Notes: generated by a model from the sequence alone, not told the origin. Shown: positions 1 to 6,211, counted from the stretch's first letter. The stretch is 6,244 nt of DNA from JACJXF01 sp964349045 (GCA_964349045.1 CAYGFI010000231.1:1-6244), one strand, 5' to 3'. Program-made: numbers and translations.

Positions 1-50
1 AAAAAGTGATGGACCCATTTTCATGATGTTTTAATTTGGAAAAGAATATA

Positions 51-83
51 ACCAGTAAAAATAGCTTTTTTAGATAAACTGGT
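51..83 (-). terminator. Possible weak terminator hairpin downstream of lon
   Basis: A 6-bp perfect inverted repeat (ACCAGT at 51-56, ACTGGT at 78-83) encloses a second A5/T5 pairing (57-61 with 66-70), beginning 29 bases past the lon stop codon. The structure is AT-rich and has a 7-base asymmetric bulge. On the minus strand it is followed by only a short, interrupted T stretch. It could end lon transcription but is much weaker than the terminator at 3996-4030. Positions 1-50 show nothing recognisable. Confidence 0.3.
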
Positions 84-111
84 AACTATTTATCAAAAAA
101 AAGAAAAAATA

Positions 112-2565
112 TTAAATAACTTTCAGCGGGCTCTTTACTTTCTCCTGAAGAAGCGCCAGTTCAAGAACCTGAAGTATGTTGTCGATATAATGAAAGTTAA
201 GATCGGCCCTGTATATTTCCTTTATTTCTTCAACATCTTTCTGGTTTTCCCGGGAGATGATAATATCCTTAATGCCAGCTCTTTTTGCTGCCAGGATCTT
301 TTCTTTAATTCCTCCAACAGGTAACACCTTTCCCCTGAGTGTAATTTCACCGGTCATAGCCAGGTTGGGTCTCACTTTCCTCTGTGTAAATGAAGAAGCG
401 AGTGAAGTTATCATGGTGATTCCGGCTGAAGGTCCGTCTTTGGGAATAGCGCCTTCAGGAACATGCACATGGACATTACATTTTTCAAAAATTTCGGAAT
501 CAAGGTCGAGCATGGGCGAATGGGATTTCAGGTATTCGAGCGCTAAAACAGCAGATTCCTTCATCACATCACCAAGGTTTCCCGTGAGGGTTAGCTTTCC
601 GTTTCCTTTGCTGAGACTTGATTCCACGAAAAGGATCTCACCGCCAACCGATGTCCACGCGAGTCCTGTAACCACTCCCGCAAAGTCATTATTTTCATAC
701 CGGTCTTTCATGAAGCGGGGAGTTCCGAGAATAGACTTGACACTTTCAAGCGTAAGGCTTGTGTCGTACTTTTCTTCCAGGGCAATTTTTTTCGCTACCA
801 CGCGGATCACTTTGGCAATTTGCTTTTCAAGTTGCCTGACGCCCGATTCCCGGGTATAAAACTCAATGATATTCTGCAGAGCGCCCCTGGTAAATTTCAG
901 TTTTGCATTAGGCAAGCCGTGTTCTCTAAGTTGTTTGGGAACGAGATGACGTTTAGCTATCTCCAGTTTTTCTTCAACCAGGTAACCGGTTACTTCAATA
1001 ACCTCCATCCTGTCGAGCAAAGCCGCACTTATTGTACTGGTTGTGTTTGCAGTAGCGATAAAGAGTATCCTCGACAAATCGTAATCAATCTCCAGATAAT
1101 TATCGTGGAAAGCAGAATTTTGTTCCGGATCCAGCACTTCGAGCAGAGCTGATTCGGGGTCCCCGTGAAAATCCCTGCCGACTTTGTCAATCTCATCGAG
1201 CACAAATACGGGATTTGAGGATTTGGTTTTTTTCAGGCTCTGGATGATGCGTCCGGGCATGGCGCCGATATAGGTTTTACGGTGACCGCGTATTTCCGAC
1301 TCATCATGCAGTCCGCCTAACGAAACCCTTACATATTTTCTGTTAAGTGCAGAAGCAACAGATTTTCCGAGCGAAGTTTTTCCTACTCCCGGAGGGCCTA
1401 CCAGGCATATTATTGGTGATTTCATGTCCCCTTTCAGCTTGAGAACCGCAAGGTGTTCTATGATGCGGTCTTTGACATTATCAAGTCCGAAATGGTCCCT
1501 GTCGAGGATGGTTTGCGCCCTTTTCAGGTTAAAATTATCCTTTGAATATTCTCCCCAGGGCAAATCGAGGAGAGTCTGAACATAGTTCATTTGCACGGAA
1601 TACTCACCCGCTGCCGGATTCAGTCGGCTTAATTTATCGAGTTCTTTTTCAAAAATGGTTGCGGTTTCCTTTAGCCATTTTTTCTTTTTGGCTTTTTCTT
1701 TGAGATCTTTAATATCCTGTTCAACCGGATTACCACCAAGCTCATCCTGAATGGTTTTCATTTGCTGGTGAAGGAGATATTCCCTTTGCTGCTGATCGAG
1801 GTCGTGTTTTACTTTTGATTGAATATCATAGCGGAGTTCAAGCTTCTGAACTTCTTTGGCAAGGTATTCGAGAAGACGAATGCCTCTCTGCTTGAGGTCA
1901 TCAATTTCAAGAAGTTTTTGTTTTTCAGCAATTTCCATATCGTTATTCGACGACAGGAAGTTGATCAAAAACGCGGAACTTTCGATATTCTTTACAGCAA
2001 AAGTAGCTTCAGGCGGGATATTGGAAGATAATTTTATTATTTTGAGCGACAGGTCTTTAAGAGTTGCAACAATGGCATTGAGTTCGTCTTCGCTTCCTGA
2101 TCTTTTATCATTGAGCACATCGATCCGGGCTATATAATATGGTTTGTCGGATACCAGGTCCATAATCTCAAAACGTTTCTTCCCCTGGATAATAACAGAG
2201 GTAGATCCATCGGGCATTTCAAGGATTTTCAGAATCTGGGCAACCGTACCGGTCTTATACAAATCCTTCATTTCCGGCTCATCGATGTTAACATTATTCT
2301 GCGCAACTGCTCCAAGAATTTTATTTTTGCGGTAAACTTCTTTTATGAGTTTCAGGGATTTTTCCCTTCCGATTGTAATGGGGATTACAACTCCGGGAAA
2401 CAAAACAGTATTTCTGAGTGGAAGGATTGGCAAAACGTCAGGTACATTCAGCTTAAGGAGATCTTCGTCCTCATCATCAGTGATAATGGGTATAAAATCG
2501 GTCTCTTCATCAATCCCATCGGAACTCAACAGGCTCTCAATACTATATTCAAACAAATTCTTCAT
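112..2565 (-). CDS. lon: ATP-dependent endopeptidase Lon (La), family S16
   Basis: Cytosolic homo-oligomeric AAA+ protease that unfolds and degrades misfolded and selected regulatory proteins using ATP. The 817 residues show the full bacterial Lon order. An acidic N-terminal tail (to about 40) is followed by the substrate-binding LON domain (about 43-245, starting LPILPLRNTVLFPG) and a helical linker (about 245-340). The AAA+ module (about 340-600) has Walker A GPPGVGKT at 390-397, Walker B FVLDEID at 454-460 and a sensor region ATANTTSTI. The S16 protease domain runs from about 620 to 805. The catalytic dyad is Ser713 (in KDGPSAG) and Lys756 (in GGIKEK), 43 residues apart as in E. coli Lon (S679/K722). 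Length is normal and no key residue is missing. The ATG at 2565 is supported by GGAG at 2571-2574, five bases upstream. The gene lies 109 bases after the GlmU-like stop codon at 2671, with no convincing promoter or terminator between, so it may be partly co-transcribed. Confidence 0.98.
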   Translation of the reverse strand: MKNLFEYSIESLLSSDGIDEETDFIPIITDDEDEDLLKLNVPDVLPILPLRNTVLFPGVVIPITIGREKSLKLIKEVYRKNKILGAVAQNNVNIDEPEMKDLYKTGTVAQILKILEMPDGSTSVIIQGKKRFEIMDLVSDKPYYIARIDVLNDKRSGSEDELNAIVATLKDLSLKIIKLSSNIPPEATFAVKNIESSAFLINFLSSNNDMEIAEKQKLLEIDDLKQRGIRLLEYLAKEVQKLELRYDIQSKVKHDLDQQQREYLLHQQMKTIQDELGGNPVEQDIKDLKEKAKKKKWLKETATIFEKELDKLSRLNPAAGEYSVQMNYVQTLLDLPWGEYSKDNFNLKRAQTILDRDHFGLDNVKDRIIEHLAVLKLKGDMKSPIICLVGPPGVGKTSLGKSVASALNRKYVRVSLGGLHDESEIRGHRKTYIGAMPGRIIQSLKKTKSSNPVFVLDEIDKVGRDFHGDPESALLEVLDPEQNSAFHDNYLEIDYDLSRILFIATANTTSTISAALLDRMEVIEVTGYLVEEKLEIAKRHLVPKQLREHGLPNAKLKFTRGALQNIIEFYTRESGVRQLEKQIAKVIRVVAKKIALEEKYDTSLTLESVKSILGTPRFMKDRYENNDFAGVVTGLAWTSVGGEILFVESSLSKGNGKLTLTGNLGDVMKESAVLALEYLKSHSPMLDLDSEIFEKCNVHVHVPEGAIPKDGPSAGITMITSLASSFTQRKVRPNLAMTGEITLRGKVLPVGGIKEKILAAKRAGIKDIIISRENQKDVEEIKEIYRADLNFHYIDNILQVLELALLQEKVKSPLKVI

Positions 2566-2670
2566 ATCATCTCCGTTCTTTGTACTGACAAATAGTCTGT
2601 TTATTTCAAATCAATCAATTATTAAGTAAGACATTCTAAACAGGTCAATAGCTATGCCAAAATAGAGAAT

Positions 2671-3855
2671 CTACCTTCTATACTTATCAGTCTTTTCAAA
2701 TATTGCCATAAGGATGGATTTGTCTTTATCGTCGAGAGGCAGGTTTCTTCTGCTCATAACTTTTTCGGCTACATCGAGGGCTTTGGGGAGGGTAAAAGTA
2801 CTTAATCCGTGAGCGCCTCCCCAGCTGAAGGATGGGATAAAGTTTCTCGGGAATCCTGTGCCAAAAATATTGGCGCTTACCCCAACAACGGTACCGGTAT
2901 TAAACATGGTATTAATTCCGCATTTGGAATGATCGCCCATGATAAGGCCGCAAAACTGCAATGCTGTATCAATAAATTTCTCTTCCTTATAACTCCAGAG
3001 TTTAACAATTGCATAATTATTTTTAAGGTTGGAATTGTTGCTGTCTGCCCCGATATTACACCATTCGCCCAGCACCGAATTTCCCAGAAAGCCGTCGTGG
3101 CCTTTATTGGAATTGCCAAAAATTACGGAATTATTAATTTCTCCGCCTGCTTTTGAGTTAGGACCGATGGTTGTTGGACCGTATATCTTTGCTCCCATTT
3201 TGAGAGTAGAATGATCGCAAAGTGCAAAAGGTCCCCGAACGATTGATCCCTCCATGATTTCACTGTCTTTACCCAGGTAAACAGGTCCGGTTGAAGCGTT
3301 AATGGTGGCAAATTCCCCCTTAAACCCCTCTTCGGCAAAGATATTTTCCTGAGCAATCAGGTTCATGGTTTTGCTCAGCAATGCCGATTTTCTGCCCGAA
3401 GTGATCCATGTAAAATCGTTTTGGATTTCATCTCCGTTTAGTTGAAATATATGCCATGGATGATCAATGAGCGCTGGATCCGGATTTAAGCCGGATGTTA
3501 TTAACCCGCTGAGATCAGAAAAATTAAAATGTTGAGTTTTGGATTTATCAAGCCTGACAGCAAGAATCCTGGAACCAGCAATAAATGCATTATTTTGTTT
3601 AAGTTGCTCAAGTTGTTTTATTATTTCAAGGGAAGGGAGAAGGCTCGCGTTGATAAGAAGATTGTCAGGCTCAATATTTATGGGATATTTTAATGCAAGA
3701 TAATCCTGTGTCAGATAAGAAATCCTGCACCCCAGAAATTTCTCCCATTTTTCCCGGATAGTAAAAATACCCACCCTGATTTCTGATACCGGGCGTGTAA
3801 ACGTAAGAGGAAGCAGTTGTTCCCAGCTATAGTCGTCGAAAAGAATATAGTTCAT
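2671..3855 (-). CDS. GlmU-like sugar nucleotidyltransferase / left-handed beta-helix acyltransferase (Bacteroidetes type)
   Basis: A 394-residue cytosolic protein resembling the alternative GlmU-like family of Bacteroidetes. By analogy it makes an activated amino sugar (UDP-GlcNAc or similar) for the cell envelope; the exact substrate is inferred. The N-terminal part (1 to about 180) has the family motif LPLTFTRPVSEIRVGI at 15-30 in place of the classical LaaGxGtRM nucleotidyltransferase loop. The C-terminal part (about 185-345) is a hexapeptide-repeat left-handed beta-helix (GPVYLGKDSEI, GPTTIGPNSKAG). His253 in KGHDGFLG, followed by NIGADSNNSN at 267-276, aligns by eye with E. coli GlmU KAGHLTYLGD (catalytic His363) and NIGAGTITCN, suggesting acetyltransferase activity is kept. 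I chose the ATG at 3855 (MNYILFDD). A TTG 18 bases upstream is in frame but lies within the putative -7 promoter box. The protein is shorter than canonical GlmU (about 455 residues). It sits between rpmE2 and lon. Confidence 0.85.
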   Translation of the reverse strand: MNYILFDDYSWEQLLPLTFTRPVSEIRVGIFTIREKWEKFLGCRISYLTQDYLALKYPINIEPDNLLINASLLPSLEIIKQLEQLKQNNAFIAGSRILAVRLDKSKTQHFNFSDLSGLITSGLNPDPALIDHPWHIFQLNGDEIQNDFTWITSGRKSALLSKTMNLIAQENIFAEEGFKGEFATINASTGPVYLGKDSEIMEGSIVRGPFALCDHSTLKMGAKIYGPTTIGPNSKAGGEINNSVIFGNSNKGHDGFLGNSVLGEWCNIGADSNNSNLKNNYAIVKLWSYKEEKFIDTALQFCGLIMGDHSKCGINTMFNTGTVVGVSANIFGTGFPRNFIPSFSWGGAHGLSTFTLPKALDVAEKVMSRRNLPLDDKDKSILMAIFEKTDKYRR

Positions 3856-3870
3856 TTCCGGTTTTTCTTT

Positions 3871-3878
3871 CAAATATA
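3871..3878 (-). promoter_or_regulatory. Bacteroidetes-type -7 promoter box for the GlmU-like gene
   Basis: The minus strand reads TATATTTG, a perfect match to the Bacteroidetes -7 consensus TAnnTTTG, 15 bases before the ATG at 3855. No TTG -33 box is present at the expected 17-23 base spacing. If the box is used, the transcript would start roughly 10 bases before the ATG, giving a very short leader without a Shine-Dalgarno site. The leader is A-rich, as is common in this phylum. AT-rich sequence yields chance matches, so confidence is moderate. Confidence 0.45.
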
Positions 3879-3894
3879 AGAAAAGTTAGCATGA

Positions 3895-3977
3895 TTAATC
3901 GCAGAGATGCAGGGGCGCAATAAAAAATCGCAAAAAAAAATCGTGTAACCCTTGCGCCTTACCGCCCTTACGATTAT
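3895..3977. repeat. Degenerate long inverted repeat (REP/MITE-like)
   Basis: Two 26-base arms (3895-3920 and 3952-3977) are inverted copies matching at 16 of 26 positions by hand alignment. They contain a perfect inner 7-bp pairing (GGCGCAA at 3914-3920, TTGCGCC at 3952-3958) and a perfect outer 6-bp pairing (TAATCG at 3896-3901, CGATTA at 3971-3976). Several mismatches are transitions that still allow G-U pairing. The 31-base centre is A-rich with recurring AATCG. The arms resemble, from memory, dispersed intergenic palindromes built on CGCAGAGACGCAAAGGCGCAAAG that occur in many bacterial genomes, but in a decayed form. The repeat fills the gap between the rpmE2 terminator and the GlmU-like promoter and contains no plausible gene. 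Confidence 0.6.
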
Positions 3978-3995
3978 TTTTTTCGGATTATTGAC

Positions 3996-4030
3996 AAAAA
4001 AAACTCCGGTAATTAAAATAACCACCGGAG
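3996..4030 (-). terminator. Rho-independent terminator of rpmE2
   Basis: On the minus strand, 21 bases after the rpmE2 stop codon, a perfect 7-bp stem (CTCCGGT at 4030-4024 pairing with ACCGGAG at 4010-4004) encloses a 13-base AT-rich loop. It is followed directly by eight T (4003-3996). This is the textbook intrinsic-terminator layout. It separates rpmE2 from the GlmU-like gene, which therefore needs its own promoter. Confidence 0.88.
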
Positions 4031-4051
4031 CTTCAGCTTTTTCAGAATTGC

Positions 4052-4324
4052 CTATTTCGCAGTTTTCTTTTTATCGATATGATCTTTGTAGCGGTTCATA
4101 AATTTATCAACGCGACCCGCTGTATCCACGAGCTTCATTTTACCGGTAAAGTAAGGATGGGAAGTGTTGGAAATTTCAAGTTTTACCAGGGGATAATCAA
4201 CCCCGTCTTCCATGGTAATAGTTTCTTTTGATGTTGCAGTTGAACGGGTAAGGAAAGTATAGCCGTTTGACATATCTTTAAAAGCAACAAGCCTGTAATT
4301 TTTGGGATGAATGTCTTTCTTCAT
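4052..4324 (-). CDS. rpmE2: 50S ribosomal protein L31, type B
   Basis: A 90-residue large-subunit ribosomal protein located at the central protuberance and involved in the intersubunit bridge. It opens with MKKDIHP and contains the L31 signature region HPYFTGKMKLVDTAGRVDKF at 56-75, ending in a lysine-rich tail. The protein has no cysteine at all, so it is the zinc-independent type B form with the longer mid-region, not the CxxC form. Length is typical. The ATG at 4324 is supported by AAGGA at 4332-4336, seven bases upstream, the best Shine-Dalgarno site in the window. It has its own promoter (4366-4396) and a strong terminator (3996-4030), so it appears to be a single-gene transcription unit. 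From memory, a GlmU-like gene is often found beside type B L31 in Bacteroidetes, as here. Confidence 0.97.
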   Translation of the reverse strand: MKKDIHPKNYRLVAFKDMSNGYTFLTRSTATSKETITMEDGVDYPLVKLEISNTSHPYFTGKMKLVDTAGRVDKFMNRYKDHIDKKKTAK

Positions 4325-4365
4325 TTTTTTATCCTTGAAATCAATAACAAATTCAATTCGGACTG

Positions 4366-4396
4366 CAAAATTAGAAATAGTTACAACAATAGCAAA
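4366..4396 (-). promoter_or_regulatory. Bacteroidetes-type promoter of rpmE2
   Basis: The minus strand has TTTG at 4396-4393, a 19-base spacer, and TAATTTTG at 4373-4366. This is a full match to the known Bacteroidetes -33/-7 pattern (TTTG ... TAnnTTTG) at the accepted spacing. Transcription would begin near 4360, giving a leader of about 35 bases that contains the AAGGA ribosome-binding site. The -33 box lies only 12 bases beyond the hicA stop codon. It is the best promoter in the window. Confidence 0.72.
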
Positions 4397-4408
4397 ATAT
4401 ATTTTGAA

Positions 4409-4647
4409 TTAATTAAAATTGTCGAGAAGTTCTATGAATTCATTAAGATCTAAATCTAAGTCTTCACGAATTATTTTTCTTAAAAGGCCTTTTGGCAGAT
4501 CGTCATTTTTGTGAACAGGAACAGTAGTGATCCTGCCATCATGGTGTTTAAGTCTGTAATGAGATCCATTAACCCGAATAACAACAAATCCAGGAGATCA
4601 AGAAATTTAATAAACACTTTGCCTGAAATTATTGGCAGTTGAGGCAT
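4409..4647 (-). pseudogene. hicA: HicA-family mRNA interferase toxin, disrupted by a one-base frameshift
   Basis: HicA toxins are small dsRBD-fold ribonucleases that cleave mRNA until bound by HicB. Reading from the ATG at 4647 gives a HicA start (MPQLPIISGK, then KFLDLL) until about 4590-4592. There the frame breaks, and the next frame continues with GFVVIRVNGSHYRLKHHDGR and then TTVPVHKNDDLPKGLLRKII to TAA at 4409. Adding one base to the CTGGA run restores an unbroken 79-residue protein with family-normal spacing (KFLDL-L-GF) and the catalytic-type His in NGSH. As written, the ATG frame ends at 4480 after 55 residues and lacks that His. The downstream frame has a TGA at 4600-4598 and no start of its own. 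hicA begins nine bases after the hicB stop, in the usual operon arrangement. Apart from the missing base the gene looks undecayed, so a recent mutation or a sequencing or assembly indel are both possible. Confidence 0.88.
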
Positions 4648-4656
4648 GGTAAAGAA

Positions 4657-4908
4657 TTAAATAGTTGCCGTTTTTATTGAAACTTGCATCTCTCTGAAAC
4701 CAACAAAACGATTAATGCCTGTAGCTTTTTCTTTTTCTTCATCAATACAAATATCAATTACTTCTTTAATGTTGGAAAGAGCTTCATCAATTGTTTTACC
4801 GTAAGAATGGCAACCTCTGAATACCGGGCAACTGACAATATAGAAATTGTCTTCATCCTGCTCAATCATAATTGGCAGATGTAATATTCTGTGTTTCGAT
4901 TTAGTCAT
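4657..4908 (-). CDS. hicB: HicB-family antitoxin
   Basis: An 83-residue antitoxin expected to bind and block the HicA ribonuclease encoded just downstream. The core at about 11-57 is the HicB partial RNase H-like fold: LPIMIEQDEDNFYIVSCP, then FRGCHSYGKTIDEALSNI and an acidic helix (IKEVIDICIDEEKEK). The short tail (FREMQVSIKTATI) has no visible ribbon-helix-helix or helix-turn-helix DNA-binding domain, so this is the short HicB form. Autoregulation would then need either residues I cannot recognise or another factor. The ATG at 4908 is the only good start; there is no Shine-Dalgarno site, only an A/T-rich leader. A -7 type promoter box with repeated half-sites lies at 4924-4943. Nothing in the reading frame is broken, unlike hicA. 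Confidence 0.9.
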   Translation of the reverse strand: MTKSKHRILHLPIMIEQDEDNFYIVSCPVFRGCHSYGKTIDEALSNIKEVIDICIDEEKEKATGINRFVGFREMQVSIKTATI

Positions 4909-4923
4909 TTTACAAATAAATAT

Positions 4924-4943
4924 GTACCAAAGATAGTACTAAA
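4924..4943 (-). promoter_or_regulatory. Candidate hicBA promoter -7 box overlapped by repeated GTACYAAA half-sites
   Basis: The minus strand carries TATCTTTG (4935-4928), a perfect TAnnTTTG -7 box, 19 bases before the hicB ATG. No TTG -33 box is at the usual spacing. On the plus strand the box is overlapped at both ends by two direct copies of GTACYAAA (4924-4931 and 4936-4943), 12 bp apart. The second copy lies within the 8-bp palindrome TAGTACTA (4934-4941). Toxin-antitoxin operons are usually autorepressed at their promoter, so this is a plausible operator. That role is inference. Confidence 0.45.
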
Positions 4944-4965
4944 CTAATTAATTCGGGAATTGAAT

Positions 4966-6177
4966 TTAACTTTCTGCAGGGGAAACATCACCAATTTCTT
5001 TTAATTTATCCGGGTTAACTTTTTCAGGCATATAGCGTTCGAAGGGAACAGAAGTGTCTATCATATACCTGAGAGTGTAATGTGTTTTTGCTTTTACCCC
5101 TCCGACGGCTTCATAAAGTGAGATCATTTTTGGGTTAAAATCGCCTACCCACGATAGTTCCATCTCTTTATAGTGTGGTTTATGTTTCATTTTCTCATTC
5201 ATATTCCAGAAAATTCCTGATTCAACGCCGGAATTCTGAAATTTGGGAATAACTCCCGCCGCGATGGCCCGAATACGGGTGATGGTTTTGATCTTTTTAT
5301 AGTAGAGAAAACGAATCATGTTCCAAAGGTGAAGTTTACCGTTCAGCTTTTTCAGGATCTGGTTTGCATCGGGAAACATAATGAAGAAGGAAATGGGTTC
5401 ATCCTTATGATAGGCAAACCAGATCATGTCCCCGTCAATTACAGGTTTGGCTCCATTAAGTGTTTCCCTGAGAAGCTCTTTGTCAAGTGGAGTGAAGTCA
5501 TCTTTTAAAACCGACCATGCTTTCTCATAAATATATGCTGCATCATCAATCAGAGTGTCAGCATCTTTCCAGGTAAAATGTTTAAAATGGAAATCCGGTT
5601 TTTTACCGATCCATTCGGCAATTTTCCAGAATCGTTCCGGGAATTTTTTTGTCAGATCAAGATGGAAACTGAACTGTTTGAAAAATATCTGAAATCCATA
5701 ATTGAGGAAAAGATCTTTGTAATAAGGGAAATGATAAGGCATCCCAATTCCGGGATGGGTAAAACCCTCTACAAGAAGCCCCCAGTTGGAATCGTTCTCT
5801 CCGAAATTAACCGGGGCATCCATGGCTTTCATTCCTTTCATGGCTAACCACTCACGGGCTGTGTCGAACAGAAGATTTGCGGAATTCTGATCATTGATAC
5901 ATTCGAAAAACCCGGCGCCCCCGGTAAGAACTTTCTCGGCTTTGGCCTTTGTCATGTTATAGAAAGCCGCGATCCGTCCTGTTAGTCTGCCCTTCTCATC
6001 CTTTAAAATCCAGCGTGCAGCCTCTCCATCAATAAAATTCCGGTTTTTTTCAGGATTGAATATTCTCCGGAGGTCATTATCAGGCATGCAAACCCAATAG
6101 GGATCGTTTTTGTAGAGGATTCTTGGTACATCAAGAAACTGGTTGTCAAGGTTCCTTGTTGTTACTTCTATTATCAT
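4966..6177 (-). CDS. YghO-like protein with a GNAT-fold C-terminal region, function unknown
   Basis: A 403-residue predicted cytosolic protein with no signal peptide or clear membrane segment. It resembles the poorly characterised E. coli YghO-type family, often labelled putative N-acetyltransferase. Visible family-like elements are the start VTTRNLDNQFLDVPRILYKNDPYWV (residues 5-29), GRIAAFYN at 67-74, and PVNFGENDSNWGLLVEGF at 122-139. A C-terminal acetyltransferase-like part includes IAAGVIPKFQNSGVESGIFW at 305-324 and the closing WVGDFNPKMISLYEAVGG at 353-370. Position 308-319 is where GNAT proteins keep the acetyl-CoA pyrophosphate loop, but a clean Q/RxxGxG/A is not present, so activity and substrate are unproven. 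The ATG at 6177 is the start that leaves the N-terminal family motif complete; it has no Shine-Dalgarno site. The nearest downstream gene is hicB, 57 bases away. No link to neighbours is evident. Confidence 0.75.
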   Translation of the reverse strand: MIIEVTTRNLDNQFLDVPRILYKNDPYWVCMPDNDLRRIFNPEKNRNFIDGEAARWILKDEKGRLTGRIAAFYNMTKAKAEKVLTGGAGFFECINDQNSANLLFDTAREWLAMKGMKAMDAPVNFGENDSNWGLLVEGFTHPGIGMPYHFPYYKDLFLNYGFQIFFKQFSFHLDLTKKFPERFWKIAEWIGKKPDFHFKHFTWKDADTLIDDAAYIYEKAWSVLKDDFTPLDKELLRETLNGAKPVIDGDMIWFAYHKDEPISFFIMFPDANQILKKLNGKLHLWNMIRFLYYKKIKTITRIRAIAAGVIPKFQNSGVESGIFWNMNEKMKHKPHYKEMELSWVGDFNPKMISLYEAVGGVKAKTHYTLRYMIDTSVPFERYMPEKVNPDKLKEIGDVSPAES

Positions 6178-6194
6178 CTAGATATTGATAAATT

Positions 6195-6211
6195 TGATAT
6201 CCTCGATATCA
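6195..6211. repeat. Short perfect inverted repeat upstream of the YghO-like gene
   Basis: TGATATC-CTC-GATATCA forms a perfect 7-3-7 inverted repeat 18-34 bases before the YghO-like start codon, with a further GATAT copy at 6181-6185. Its size and place fit an operator for a dimeric regulator or a small leader hairpin. No TAnnTTTG box is visible in the 67 bases of upstream sequence available. GATATC is itself palindromic and the region is AT-rich, so chance is possible. Confidence 0.35.

Noticed and set aside
257..859. 200-codon plus-strand open frame opposite lon
   Set aside because: It lies wholly antisense to the conserved protease and AAA+ regions of lon, has no recognisable domain and no promoter or ribosome site; it is a shadow of lon codon usage. 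The same holds for the other plus-strand frames inside lon, the GlmU-like gene, hicB and the YghO-like gene.
2577..2660. Possible separate promoter for lon (TTGACC on the minus strand, and TTGATTTG as a near match to TAnnTTTG)
   Set aside because: TTGACC has no acceptable -10 partner at 16-18 bases, and TTGATTTG misses the key A and has no TTG at the right distance. Not strong enough to annotate.
2660..2673. Small palindrome TAGAGAATCTA after the GlmU-like gene as a terminator
   Set aside because: The stem is only four base pairs and AT-rich, followed by a short T run; too weak to support.
3856..3873. Six-residue N-terminal extension of the GlmU-like protein from a TTG start
   Set aside because: The TTG is part of the putative -7 promoter box, has no ribosome-binding site, and the family start MNYILFDD follows at 3855.
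4628..4879. Shared ATTGGCAG in the starts of hicA and hicB as a repeat
   Set aside because: It is short and both copies encode the LPI residues natural to each protein start; most likely coincidence of codon use.
112..4908. Lon and hicBA as one designed toxin-antitoxin circuit
   Set aside because: Lon degrading antitoxins is known in other bacteria, but here lon is a separate housekeeping gene 2 kb away behind a strong terminator; nearness alone does not support a joint system.
4949..4968. AATTC-GG-GAATT inverted repeat after the YghO-like gene as a terminator
   Set aside because: The loop of two bases is too small, the stem is AT-rich and no T tract follows on the minus strand.
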